42,083 nt of DNA, taken from NCBI RefSeq assembly GCF_001757355.1, contig NZ_MINO01000033.1:1-42083 (forward strand), read 5' to 3'. The translations under genes were made by a program, and so were the position numbers. Below the pieces are notes generated by a model. It was not told the DNA's origin. It made no database searches and saw only the letters and a list, made by a program, of their open reading frames with translations. Positions 8,974 through 16,761 of this stretch are shown here, in pieces (position 1 is the stretch's first letter; each line of letters begins with the position of its first letter). The DNA comes from Sphingobium phenoxybenzoativorans. GTDB taxonomy: Bacteria; Pseudomonadota; Alphaproteobacteria; Sphingomonadales; Sphingomonadaceae.

Positions 8974-9690
8974 CTAAGCGGCGCAGTGCGCCTCGCCTGA
9001 ACCCATCGCCGAAACCTTGCACTGCGCCCTGCCCTTCACATCGACGTCGCCGGAACCCATGATGCTGATATCCACCGGTCCATCGGACGCCAGCCCGACA
9101 TTGCCCGATCCCAGCACTGATACCGATGCGCGTCCGGCCTTCAATCCCTTGCCATCAACATCGCCCGATCCGGTCGAGGACAGCTTGGCGCTATCCGCCG
9201 TTCCAGTCAGGGCGATATTGCCCGACCCGGTGACATCGGCGGTCAGCGCACCGACCTTAGCCGCGCCGATCTTTAGATTGCCTGAACCCGTGAGCGAAAG
9301 ATCGAGGCCGCTCCCCTGTGCGCGGTCCACATCGACATCGCCCGATCCGGTGAGTCCCACGCCGTTGATCGCCGGCATCGCCACATGGATCGTCGCGCCT
9401 TCGTCCATGCCGCCGAACATGTTCGCCCAGCCTTCCCGGCGGCCGATCCGCAGCTCGCCGTTCACCACCTTGATCTCCAGCACCTTCAGCGCCCGGTCGC
9501 TCCCATCCGCCTTCACGGCGAAATCCTTGCCCACGGACACGATCACATTGTCCGGGCCGGTGGACTGGATGCGGGTGAAATCGCGCAGGCCCAATGTATT
9601 CACGGGGCTTGCGGACGGCACGGCGTCGCTGGAATCGGAACAGGCCGTGACGGCGCAAAGGCTCATCGCGACAAGCAAGGCTCTGGACAT
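8974..9690 (-). CDS. DUF2807 (head GIN domain) lipoprotein
   Basis: This is a 238-residue lipoprotein with a signal peptide ending TAC and Cys near residue 17. After a first domain (DFTRIQSTGPDNVIVSVG, then NGELRIGRREG) the protein carries at least six spaced GSG(D/N) turns, such as LTGSGDVDVD, TGSGNLKIG, TGSGNIALTG and MGSGDVDVKG, the hallmark of DUF2807 beta-solenoids. ATG 9690 is chosen over TTG 9696 because GGGAG sits six bases upstream. A sigma70-like promoter overlapped by an inverted repeat lies directly upstream. It heads a two-gene unit with the neighbouring DUF2807 gene. The role is not established; family members are envelope-associated. Confidence 0.9.
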   Translation of the reverse strand: MSRALLVAMSLCAVTACSDSSDAVPSASPVNTLGLRDFTRIQSTGPDNVIVSVGKDFAVKADGSDRALKVLEIKVVNGELRIGRREGWANMFGGMDEGATIHVAMPAINGVGLTGSGDVDVDRAQGSGLDLSLTGSGNLKIGAAKVGALTADVTGSGNIALTGTADSAKLSSTGSGDVDGKGLKAGRASVSVLGSGNVGLASDGPVDISIMGSGDVDVKGRAQCKVSAMGSGEAHCAA

Positions 9691-9706
9691 CGGCAACTCC
9701 CATTAC

Positions 9707-9726
9707 TGTATTGCTCACACAATACA
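9707..9726 (-). promoter_or_regulatory. Inverted-repeat operator candidate for the YtrA-type regulator
   Basis: TGTATTG at 9707-9713 and CAATACA at 9720-9726 form a perfect 7-base inverted repeat with a 6-base spacer. It overlaps the -10 of the DUF2807 promoter and lies 17-36 bases upstream of the ATG. This is the size and position expected for a dimeric GntR repressor site. A related half-site precedes the gntR gene. The link to that regulator is inferred. Confidence 0.65.
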
Positions 9727-9747
9727 CAAGAAGGGCGTCAGTTCCAA
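9719..9747 (-). promoter_or_regulatory. Sigma70-like promoter of the DUF2807 unit
   Basis: Read on the minus strand, TTGGAA (9747-9742) and TATTGT (9724-9719) are separated by exactly 17 bases. The expected start of transcription lies about 20-25 bases before the ATG at 9690. The -10 is inside the inverted repeat at 9707-9726. Confidence 0.55.
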
Positions 9748-9760
9748 GCAAAACCGGACA

Positions 9761-9892
9761 TTATGGCTGGGCGCTATTATCCACCGCCCCGATAGTCGCA
9801 TTTTCCCCGTCATTCGGTCCGGTCAATCGAGGTTCCTGGCGGCATCCGGCCAGCGCGATCAGTGCGGCAACAGCAAATGCGAATTTGGCCAT
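9761..9892 (-). CDS. Small lipoprotein, 43 residues
   Basis: A very short gene supported by a strong ribosome-binding site (AAGGGAG six bases before the ATG at 9892) and a clean lipoprotein signal (MAKFAFAVAALIALAGC, Cys17). The mature peptide is about 27 residues, polar and acidic (PNDGENATIGAVDN), with no recognisable domain. Short lipoproteins of this kind are common in sphingomonads and usually annotated as hypothetical. It lies upstream of the DUF2807 unit in the same direction, but that unit has its own promoter. Function unknown. Confidence 0.65.
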   Translation of the reverse strand: MAKFAFAVAALIALAGCRQEPRLTGPNDGENATIGAVDNSAQP

Positions 9893-10052
9893 TTCTACTC
9901 CCTTCGGTCGATACAGACCGCACATAGGTAGCAATGGGAGCAAAACGAACGAGGGATCAGCCCATTATGGGTCAAACGCCCGAATAGGGCGATGTATCAG
10001 GCAGAAATCCCGACCAATATCGGCGCATTATCATCACCAACCGGCCAAAGGC

Positions 10053-10082
10053 AAAAAAAGAGGCGCCGTAAAGCGCCTCTTT
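10053..10082 (-). terminator. Intrinsic terminator of carD
   Basis: Arms at 10057-10066 and 10073-10082 are perfect 10-base complements around a 6-base loop. Read on the minus strand the stem is followed by a run of T (A tract at 10053-10059 on the plus strand). It lies 22 bases past the carD stop. Confidence 0.85.
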
Positions 10083-10103
10083 CTCCTTGATCTGGATCAA
10101 ATA

Positions 10104-10634
10104 TTATTCAGCGCGTTCCTTGTTATACTTCGGCGCTGCTTCGTTCAGGATACGCAGGATTTTCTTCAGAGCACCCGGCTCATCGGTTTCTTCCATCGCG
10201 GCCAGTTCCCGCGCGAGACGGCTCGACGCCGCTTCGAAGATCTGGCGCTCCGAATAGCTCTGCTCGGGCTGGTCGTCGGCGCGGAACAGGTCGCGGGTCA
10301 CCTCGGCGATCGACACCAGGTCGCCCGAATTGATCTTCGCTTCATATTCCTGCGCGCGGCGCGACCACATGGTGCGCTTCACCTTGGGCTTGCCCTTCAG
10401 GGTTTCAAGCGCTTCGCCAAGGGTCTTGTCGGAGGACAGCTTGCGCATGCCCACGCCCTCGGCCTTGTTGGTGGGAACACGGAGCGTCATGCGCTCCTTT
10501 TCAAAGCGGAGCACATACAGCTCCAGCTCCATGCCCGCGATCTGCTCCTTCTGGAGCTCGATCACACGGCCGACGCCGTGCTTGGGGTAAACGACATAAT
10601 CACCGACGTCAAAGGACAGCGCCTTGGCAGCCAT
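10104..10634 (-). CDS. carD: CarD/CdnL-family RNA polymerase-binding regulator
   Basis: This 176-residue cytoplasmic protein binds the RNA polymerase beta subunit and stabilises open promoter complexes. The N-terminal interaction domain is visible (FDVGDYVVYPKHGVGRVIEL, then FEKERMTLRVP). The helical C-terminal domain begins near residue 75 and contains MWSRRAQEYEAKINSGD. The ATG at 10634 is favoured over an upstream start at 10652 because GGAAAGG lies at good spacing before it. In alphaproteobacteria, CdnL supports transcription of rRNA and anabolic genes. It is downstream of fdxA with a 230-base gap, so it probably has its own promoter. A strong terminator follows. Confidence 0.95.
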   Translation of the reverse strand: MAAKALSFDVGDYVVYPKHGVGRVIELQKEQIAGMELELYVLRFEKERMTLRVPTNKAEGVGMRKLSSDKTLGEALETLKGKPKVKRTMWSRRAQEYEAKINSGDLVSIAEVTRDLFRADDQPEQSYSERQIFEAASSRLARELAAMEETDEPGALKKILRILNEAAPKYNKERAE

Positions 10635-10813
10635 TGGGTACCTTTCCTTCAATCAACTGGGAGGCCAGTGTCGCCGGGGCGCATGTAAAGGGGGATACAT
10701 GCAGGACAGCCCGCAACGTCACCGTAGGATCATGGGACGATTTATCTCCACACGGACGCGAAGGCGCCCGCTGCGGCACAGCATGTAGCAGATTCGTAAT
10801 AAAATTACCAGCC

Positions 10814-10829
10814 CACGTTGCACAACGTG
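10814..10829. promoter_or_regulatory. Perfect palindrome in the carD upstream region
   Basis: CACGTTG and CAACGTG are exact inverted copies separated by CA. The site lies about 180 bases upstream of the carD ATG and beside an AT-rich stretch (10796-10808) that could hold a promoter: TTGTGC on the minus strand, then 17 bases, then TTATTA. It could be an operator for carD. I cannot name the regulator. Confidence 0.35.
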
Positions 10830-10882
10830 AACGGCAGGCCGTATTTTTGCTTCAATTCCGCCAACAGACGGAAACGAAGGAC

Positions 10883-11221
10883 TCAGTCTCCGGCGCCAGG
10901 CTCCGCAGAGAAATATTTCTCATACTTGCCTTCTTCGCCCTTGTGATCGTCGGCATCGTCGGGGGCGTCGCCCTTGGTCGTGATGTTGGGCCATTCGGCG
11001 GAGAATTTGCTGTTAAGCTCCATCCACTGCTCAAGACCGCTCTCGGTATCGGGCAGGATCGCTTCGGCCGGGCATTCCGGTTCGCACACGCCGCAATCGA
11101 TGCACTCGTTGGGATTTATGACCAGCATGTTCTCACCCTCGTAGAAACAATCCACGGGGCAAACCTCGACGCAATCCATATATTTGCAGCGGATGCAGGC
11201 GTCGGTCACGACATAGGTCAT
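10883..11221 (-). CDS. fdxA: Ferredoxin FdxA (7Fe-8S type)
   Basis: This 112-residue electron carrier has two cluster-binding segments near the N-terminus: [17 protein letters not shown] (a modified motif typical of a 3Fe-4S site) and [12 protein letters not shown] (4Fe-4S). The long acidic C-terminal tail (GDAPDDADD and following) is characteristic of FdxA in alphaproteobacteria. It acts in the cytoplasm; the redox partner is not known from context. It lies between the S4-domain gene and carD, an arrangement I recognise from many alphaproteobacteria. Confidence 0.96.
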   Translation of the reverse strand: MTYVVTDACIRCKYMDCVEVCPVDCFYEGENMLVINPNECIDCGVCEPECPAEAILPDTESGLEQWMELNSKFSAEWPNITTKGDAPDDADDHKGEEGKYEKYFSAEPGAGD

Positions 11222-11304
11222 TGCATGGCACTCTTTGTTACTGTGCGGTTCTGCTATTCCCGGCCCGCCCCCACGTCAATAATATGCGCGCAAATGATTT
11301 CTTT

Positions 11305-11616
11305 TCAGTCACCGACGCGAATTTCCTCGTAACAGCCCTGGGCCTCCGGCGCGGGGCCGCGGCGCAGCGGCAGAGCGTTGACCCGCACGACCCGCGCGGA
11401 GGCGCCATGCGGCAGGGTGATGAGGTCCCCAAGGCGCACCGGCGCATGCGCGCGCTCCACCCGGCGGCCGTTCAGGCGGATATGCCCTTCCTCCGCCAGC
11501 GCCTGCGCATAGGAGCGGCTGCGCGCCAGCCGCGTGAACCACAGAAATTTGTCGATGCGCAGCGAACCGCCCTGGGGCGGCAGGCCGGACGCATCCTTCC
11601 GCCGCGGGTCAGCCAC
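11305..11616 (-). CDS. S4-domain RNA-binding protein (Hsp15-like)
   Basis: A protein of about 103 residues whose core is an S4 RNA-binding domain: LRIDKFLWFTRLARSRSYAQ, then EGHIRLNGRRVERAHAPVRLGDLITLPHG. The family includes Hsp15, which binds stalled 50S subunits carrying nascent chains. The start is a GTG at 11616 that overlaps the helicase stop by 8 bases; the longer upstream frame only shadows the helicase gene. Coupling to an SUV3-like helicase fits an RNA-handling role. Function beyond RNA binding is inferred from the family. Confidence 0.85.
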   Translation of the reverse strand: MADPRRKDASGLPPQGGSLRIDKFLWFTRLARSRSYAQALAEEGHIRLNGRRVERAHAPVRLGDLITLPHGASARVVRVNALPLRRGPAPEAQGCYEEIRVGD

Positions 11617-14242
11617 CGCGTTCCAGCAATGCAGCGAGACCGGCAAAAGCCTGATTTCCACCACCCGTAGCGGTTGGAGCCGCCTTCTGCCGGGGGCCGC
11701 CATCCTTCTGGCGCGGTCCGCCTTTTCTGTGCGCATCCTTTTGCGCTTCGGGCGGCTTCGCCTTGCGCCGTCCGCGGAAAGCCCAGTTCGCGCCCTGCGG
11801 AGCCGCCTCCTCGCCTTCGCCTTCCGCCTTGGCGGGCGGCGTAACAGGGCGGAATCCGGCCGCGCGCATCAATTGGAGGAATGCGGGTTCCAGCACGCCG
11901 AGCGACACCACCTGCGGGTCCGCCGCGGTAAAGGGCTGCCCCTTAGCGATCGCCTCATGCGAGGCGCGGGCGACGCGCTCGGCAATGTCGATGCGCAATT
12001 GCTGCGCCCCGAAGGCGCGGAAGCCGGCGATGCGCGCGCCCATCTCCACGGCCCGGTCGCCCGCAGGCAGGATGACCGCGCCGGCCGGCGGCAGCGGCAA
12101 CATCGGCTTGCCATTGCGTGCGCTCAGCAGCGCCATGCGCCACAGCGCAGCGCCGGGTTTCAGCAATCCATGATGGAACAGGTCGAGCACGCCGATGGTG
12201 ATGCCCGCGCGGCGCAGAATCGACCGCTGATCCTTGTCGAGATGCCCCAGCGCGGAATCCAGGTCGTCGCGCGGGGAAATGCCGCCCGCATCGGCAAGCT
12301 GCGCGAACACCGCCCGCACCACGGCGGGCACGGCGGGGTCGGACGCGCTCTCCGTCATCTTCATCAGGGGCAGCAAATGGCGCTCCTTCTGCGCCGTCAT
12401 CCACGCGCCCAGCCGTTCGGAAATGCGCTTCTGCAGATCCTGGCCCAGATCATTCATGGCGCGATCCAGCTTCACCGAAGGCGCGGTGAGAGACGATCCG
12501 GCGGCCAGCGCCGCCACCACATTGCCGTCCCACAGGATCGCGGGCATCTCGCCAGGCCGCGTCTCCAGCGCAAAGGCGGCGTCGGCCGCAGCAAGCAATT
12601 CTTCCGCCTTCATTCCCAAAATCCTTCCGAGCCGCCTCTCCGCAGCCGCCAACAGCATCCTGCGATCTTCGCCGCGTGCATCGGGATCGACCGAGAAACG
12701 GAATCCGTCAAGCCGTCCAATGACTTCCCCGTCAATACTAACCTCGCCATCGGAACCGATATGGACCGGAAGATCGCCCGCCTTCTTGCCGATGTCGCGC
12801 AGCAGGACCGACGTGCGCCGGTCGACAAAGCGCTGCGCCAGAGCCGCATGCAGCGCGTCCGACAGCTTCTCCTCCAGCGCGCGGGTCCGCTCCGCCATTT
12901 CCGCCGGATGCGCCAGCCAGTCGGGCCGGTGCGCGACATAAGACCAGGTGCGCACCGCCGCGATCCGCGCCGACAGCGTGTCGATGTCGCCTTGGGCGGT
13001 ATCCAGCCGCGCCAGATGCTGCGCGAACCAATCGCGCGGGATATGACCGTTGCCTTCCGACAGGAAACGCCAGATGCGCGCCACCATGCGGGCGTGATGG
13101 TCCGGCCCCAGCTTCTGGAAATCGGGCAGGCCGCAGGCAGCCCATAGGCGCGTCACCTGCCTTTTGCCGCGCGCCCGCTCCATGACCAGCGGGTCCTCCG
13201 CCATGCGCTTCAGCACGGCGAGATCCACCGCCTCCGGCGCGGCGCGCAGTTCCGGCCGGTCCGGCCGCGCCTCCAGATCGGCGATCAGCGTTTCCACGCT
13301 GTCGCATCGCGGCGCGCCGTCGCGCCAGTAAAGCGCCTCCACGCGGGGAAAGCGATGCTCCTCGATCGCGGAAATCTCTTCGGGCGTGAAGGCCGCCGCG
13401 CCATCCTCCCCGCCCAGACTGCCGAAGGTGCCATCCTTATGATGCCGCCCCGCGCGCCCGGCGATCTGCGCCATTTCCGACACGGTGAGCCGCCGGATGC
13501 GATGCCCGTCAAACTTGCGCAGAGAGGCGAAGGCGACATGCGACACGTCGAGGTTCAGGCCCATGCCGATCGCGTCGGTCGCGACCAGATAGTCGACCTC
13601 GCCCTCCATGAACATTTTCACCTGCGCATTGCGGGTGCGCGGCGACAAAGCGCCCATCACCACCGCCGCCCCGCCCCGGAAGCGGCGCAGCATTTCGGCG
13701 ACCGTGTAAACCTCTTCCACCGAGAAGGCGACGATGGCCGAGCGCTTCGGCAGGCGGGACAGCTTCTTCGCCCCGGCATAGGAAAGCGTCGAAAAGCGCG
13801 GGCGGCCGATAATCTCCACATCCCGGACCAGCGCCTTCACCAGCGGCGCGACGGTGGCGGAACCCAGGATCATCGTCTCCTCCCGGCCCCGCGCATGCAG
13901 CAGGCGGTCGGTGAACACATGGCCCCGTTCCGGGTCAGCGCCAAGCTGCGCTTCATCCAGCGCGACAAAGGCGTAATCGCCCGTGACCGGCATGCTTTCG
14001 GCGGTGCAGAGGAAATAGCGCGCCTGTGGCGGGCATATCTTCTCCTCGCCGGTAATGAGGGCGACGCTCTCCCTGCCCTTCAGCGCGACGACCCGCTCAT
14101 ATACCTCCCGCGCGAGCAGGCGGAGCGGGAACCCCATCATGCCGCTGGAATGGGCGCAGAGCCGCTCGACCGCCAGATGCGTCTTGCCGGTATTGGTCGG
14201 GCCGAGCACGGCTGTGACGGCGGAACGGGCGAAGCTGGCCAT
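11609..14242 (-). CDS. SUV3-like superfamily 2 RNA helicase
   Basis: An 877-residue ATP-dependent helicase related to mitochondrial SUV3. Motifs in order: Walker A GPTNTGKTH at residues 14-22, DEAQ (ALDEAQLGAD), SAT (ILGSATVAP), a C-terminal helicase block with VATDAIGMGLNLDV, and motif VI QIAGRAGR. The last 100 residues are Ala/Lys/Arg-rich and probably disordered, suited to RNA binding. The ATG at 14242 is chosen because Walker A then starts at the usual distance and AGGAAA precedes it; an upstream start at 14302 would add an unconserved leader. The bacterial role (RNA turnover or ribosome maturation) is inferred. The downstream S4 gene overlaps it. Confidence 0.93.
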   Translation of the reverse strand: MASFARSAVTAVLGPTNTGKTHLAVERLCAHSSGMMGFPLRLLAREVYERVVALKGRESVALITGEEKICPPQARYFLCTAESMPVTGDYAFVALDEAQLGADPERGHVFTDRLLHARGREETMILGSATVAPLVKALVRDVEIIGRPRFSTLSYAGAKKLSRLPKRSAIVAFSVEEVYTVAEMLRRFRGGAAVVMGALSPRTRNAQVKMFMEGEVDYLVATDAIGMGLNLDVSHVAFASLRKFDGHRIRRLTVSEMAQIAGRAGRHHKDGTFGSLGGEDGAAAFTPEEISAIEEHRFPRVEALYWRDGAPRCDSVETLIADLEARPDRPELRAAPEAVDLAVLKRMAEDPLVMERARGKRQVTRLWAACGLPDFQKLGPDHHARMVARIWRFLSEGNGHIPRDWFAQHLARLDTAQGDIDTLSARIAAVRTWSYVAHRPDWLAHPAEMAERTRALEEKLSDALHAALAQRFVDRRTSVLLRDIGKKAGDLPVHIGSDGEVSIDGEVIGRLDGFRFSVDPDARGEDRRMLLAAAERRLGRILGMKAEELLAAADAAFALETRPGEMPAILWDGNVVAALAAGSSLTAPSVKLDRAMNDLGQDLQKRISERLGAWMTAQKERHLLPLMKMTESASDPAVPAVVRAVFAQLADAGGISPRDDLDSALGHLDKDQRSILRRAGITIGVLDLFHHGLLKPGAALWRMALLSARNGKPMLPLPPAGAVILPAGDRAVEMGARIAGFRAFGAQQLRIDIAERVARASHEAIAKGQPFTAADPQVVSLGVLEPAFLQLMRAAGFRPVTPPAKAEGEGEEAAPQGANWAFRGRRKAKPPEAQKDAHRKGGPRQKDGGPRQKAAPTATGGGNQAFAGLAALLERGG

Positions 14243-14364
14243 GACATTTCCTATGTCGGGGAAGCGGCCGGGCCGCGCAAGGGAAAGGCGCGTTCCCCGC
14301 AAAATATGCGCGCGATCCCCCAGCGCGCACGGTTCACCGCAGGATTCGGCGCAGAATCCGTATG

Positions 14365-14380
14365 TTAAGTTGACTTTAAC
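14365..14380 (+). promoter_or_regulatory. CtrA-type binding site upstream of the M23 peptidase
   Basis: TTAA at 14365-14368, seven bases, then TTAAC at 14376-14380. This is an exact match to the TTAA-N7-TTAAC box bound by the cell-cycle regulator CtrA in alphaproteobacteria. It lies about 80 bases upstream of the peptidase start and within the divergent region shared with the helicase gene. Regulation by CtrA is inferred. Confidence 0.6.
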
Positions 14381-14459
14381 CCTATCCCTTCACAACACGC
14401 CAAGCGGAGAACGCGACGGGGGTCGTGACCGCAAGGAAATATCCGGGGGATTGCCGGTC

Positions 14460-16004
14460 TTGTTTCAGAAAAGCGAATTCGGGTCCGGCCAGGGCGGCGC
14501 AGCCGCATCCCTGTGGATGGCCGACGCTGCGCCGGCGCCCTTCGTAGATAGGCGCGACTGGCGCGCGAAGGTTCGCGACTGGGCCGAAGACGTTAATCTT
14601 GTCCCCGATCTCGGCCAGAATATCGGCTCGCTCGAATGGTTTCGCGGCCTCGCCACCTGCACCGCGCTCTGCGCCTGCGCGCTGGCGCTTTCGCCGGGAT
14701 TCCAGCCCATTCCCGCCGCGCCTGAACCCTTGCTTGGCCAGAAGCAATATCAGGAAATGCGCAGCCAGATGACGACACCGCTGGCGCTGGGCGCCGACAG
14801 CGGCCGTCACATGGCCCCGACCGATATGGTCTCCCCGCTCGCGGAAACGCCGGAGCGTCCACAGATCGAACTCAGCGCCGCGATCGGCGATGGCGATAGC
14901 TTCGGCCGCGCCTTGTCCCGCGCCGGCGTCAGCAGCACCGACGCATCGCAGGTCATGGATCTGGTCGGCAGCGACGTGAAGCCGGGCAAGCTGAAGGCCG
15001 GCACCCGCCTCGACATCGTGCTTGGCCGCCGTCCGACCCGCAACGTGCCGCGTCCGCTCGACCATCTCGCCTTCCGCGCCCGCCTGGACTTGGCGATGGA
15101 GCTGAACCGGGTGAACGGCGTGCTGCAGGTGAAGCGCATCCCGATCAAGGTCGACGCTACGCCGCTGCGCATCCAGGGCGTCGTCGGCGACAGCCTCTAT
15201 CGCTCCGCCCGTGCGGCGGGCGCGCCGCCCAAATCGATCCAGTCCTTCCTGCGCGTCATCGCCCAGCAGATCCCGATCGAGGATATCCGGTCGGGCGACC
15301 GTTACGATATCATCCTCGATTATCGCCGCGCCGAAACCGGCGATGTGGAGGTCGGCGACCTGCTCTATGCCGGTCTTGGCCGCACGCGCGGCAAGTCGCT
15401 CGACATGCTGAAATGGACCAATGGCGACCGCACCGAATGGTTCGAGGCGTCGGGCGTCGGCCAGCGGCGCGGCGTGCTGTCCATGCCCGTGTCCGGCCAT
15501 GTCTCGTCCAGCTACGGCATGCGCCGTCACCCGATCCTTGGTTACACCCGCATGCATGCGGGCATCGACTTCGCCGCTTCCTATGGCTCACCCATTTATG
15601 CCGCGACCGACGGCATCGTGGAGTTTGCCGGGCGGCATGGCGGCCATGGCAATTATGTGAAGCTCCGCCACGGCGGCGGCATCGCCACCGGCTACGCCCA
15701 TATGAGCCGCATCGCCGCCAGCGTCGGCCAGCGCGTCCGCCGCGGCCAGGTGATCGGCTATGTCGGATCGACGGGCCTGTCGACCGGCCCGCATCTGCAC
15801 TATGAATTGTATCGCAACGGGGTGAACATCAATCCCAACTCGGTGAAGTTCACGACCGTCGCGCAATTGACCGGCAAGGCCCTCGCCAATTTCAAGGCCC
15901 GCCTCGCCCAGCTCAAGTCGCTCCGCATTGGGCTGCACACGAGCGAACCGGCGAAGGTGGCGCAGACGCCATCCATTCCCGGCGCCGTCGCCAAGGGCAA
16001 ATAA
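14460..16004 (+). CDS. M23-family (LytM) peptidoglycan endopeptidase, membrane-anchored
   Basis: A 514-residue envelope protein. A cytoplasmic N-terminus of about 60 residues is followed by one membrane segment (LATCTALCACALALSPGF), a periplasmic region with LysM/OapA-like and SH3-like parts, and a C-terminal M23 zinc peptidase. The zinc motifs are intact: MRRHPILGYTRMHAGIDF gives H-x(n)-HxGxD, and GPHLHYELY gives the HxH. It should cleave cross-links in peptidoglycan during growth or division. No ATG lies near the conserved N-terminus; TTG 14460 is proposed, with GGGGGA about nine bases upstream. The open frame before it has no protein-like character. A CtrA-type box upstream suggests cell-cycle control. 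Confidence 0.9.
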   Translation: MFQKSEFGSGQGGAAASLWMADAAPAPFVDRRDWRAKVRDWAEDVNLVPDLGQNIGSLEWFRGLATCTALCACALALSPGFQPIPAAPEPLLGQKQYQEMRSQMTTPLALGADSGRHMAPTDMVSPLAETPERPQIELSAAIGDGDSFGRALSRAGVSSTDASQVMDLVGSDVKPGKLKAGTRLDIVLGRRPTRNVPRPLDHLAFRARLDLAMELNRVNGVLQVKRIPIKVDATPLRIQGVVGDSLYRSARAAGAPPKSIQSFLRVIAQQIPIEDIRSGDRYDIILDYRRAETGDVEVGDLLYAGLGRTRGKSLDMLKWTNGDRTEWFEASGVGQRRGVLSMPVSGHVSSSYGMRRHPILGYTRMHAGIDFAASYGSPIYAATDGIVEFAGRHGGHGNYVKLRHGGGIATGYAHMSRIAASVGQRVRRGQVIGYVGSTGLSTGPHLHYELYRNGVNINPNSVKFTTVAQLTGKALANFKARLAQLKSLRIGLHTSEPAKVAQTPSIPGAVAKGK

Positions 16005-16013
16005 GCGGAAAGT

Positions 16014-16427
16014 TTACTGGGACGGTTCCGCCAACCAGTCCTCGCAACGCAATCCGGCCACGCGCCGAAATTCTCCAAGATTGCCCGTCACCACCACCAG
16101 ACCCCGGCTTCGAGCGTGACCGGCGATCAGCACGTCATAACCGCCGATCATCTTTCCCTCCCGCTCGAGCGCCGCACGTATATCCGCCGCATGACCCGCC
16201 GCATCCTCATCGAAAGGCAGAACATCTAGCCGGGACGCGAAGCGCTCAACTTCGCGGCGGTTATGATCGGGCCGAGCGGATTTTGCCGCACCGTGCAGCA
16301 GTTCCGTAAGAATGACCGTTGATATCGCCAACCCGTCGGCTTCAGAATTGAAGCGCTCCCGCAAGCCAGCCGGCCTGTCGCGCAACACACGGATGCACAG
16401 ATTGGTGTCCAGCATATAGCGCAGCAT
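16014..16427 (-). CDS. vapC: VapC-type PIN-domain ribonuclease toxin
   Basis: A 137-residue toxin. The PIN acidic residues are all visible: Asp7 (MLDTN), Glu42 (LTELLHG), Asp98 (GYDVLIAGHA) and the VVTGNLGEF motif near 112-120. VapC enzymes cut tRNA or rRNA until neutralised by VapB. The ATG at 16427 overlaps the vapB stop by one base (TGATG), the usual coupling in these modules. All catalytic positions are kept, so the toxin is probably functional. It ends 10 bases from the convergent M23 gene. Confidence 0.93.
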   Translation of the reverse strand: MLRYMLDTNLCIRVLRDRPAGLRERFNSEADGLAISTVILTELLHGAAKSARPDHNRREVERFASRLDVLPFDEDAAGHAADIRAALEREGKMIGGYDVLIAGHARSRGLVVVTGNLGEFRRVAGLRCEDWLAEPSQ

Positions 16428-16648
16428 CAAAATGCCTCGCGTTGCTGCGCCGGAGGTTGATCCCTATCACCAAGGTCGATCCCCGGCGCTTCGAAAAAAT
16501 CATCCCACAGAGCGTCCGAAGGCACGATTATGCGCCGTTTGCCCTCGCGCAAGATGGTCACATCTCGCACGCCTTCGGGAAATGCGACGCTCTTGGGCAG
16601 GCGAACGGCTTGAGACCGGTTCGATTGAAAAACGCTTGTCCGCGTCAT
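16427..16648 (-). CDS. vapB: VapB antitoxin (AbrB/MazE-type fold)
   Basis: A 73-residue antitoxin. The N-terminal swapped-hairpin DNA-binding domain is recognisable (SVFQSNRSQAVRLPKSVAFP, then DVTILREGKRRIIVP). The C-terminal region (WDDFFEAPGIDLGDRDQP) is acidic and would wrap the toxin. The ATG at 16648 is preferred over 16660 because GGAG lies six bases upstream and the protein then begins with the conserved strand. It should repress its own promoter together with VapC through the operator at 16663-16710. Confidence 0.92.
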   Translation of the reverse strand: MTRTSVFQSNRSQAVRLPKSVAFPEGVRDVTILREGKRRIIVPSDALWDDFFEAPGIDLGDRDQPPAQQREAF

Positions 16649-16662
16649 GCGATACTCCATAA

Positions 16663-16710
16663 GTATATCCCGTATGTATATCCAAATATGGATATGTCAA
16701 TGGGATATAC
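16663..16710 (-). promoter_or_regulatory. vapBC operator with four symmetric half-sites
   Basis: Two direct copies of GTATATCC (16663-16670 and 16676-16683) face two inverted copies GGATATGT (16690-16697) and GGATATAC (16703-16710). All four share one dyad centred at 16686.5, with 13-base spacing within each half. A TTGACA-like -35 for vapB (16701-16696 on the minus strand) lies inside. The layout fits cooperative binding of VapBC octamers. Confidence 0.75.
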
Positions 16711-16761
16711 ACGCCATCATACCCTGCGCCTTGATCCCGCCAGACCTCCCGCCTAAACCCC

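Noticed and set aside
9017..9690. Regular GSG-encoding repeats resembling a tandem or CRISPR-like array.
   Set aside because: The repeats are irregular in spacing and belong to the DUF2807 beta-solenoid coding sequence; there are no constant repeats with variable spacers.
11534..13147. A 537-codon plus-strand frame.
   Set aside because: It is antisense to the SUV3-like helicase, which has all helicase motifs; the antisense translation has no domain-like features.
14055..14459. An N-terminal extension of about 135 residues for the M23 peptidase.
   Set aside because: It runs antisense through the start of the helicase gene and its intergenic region and has no conserved or signal-like sequence.
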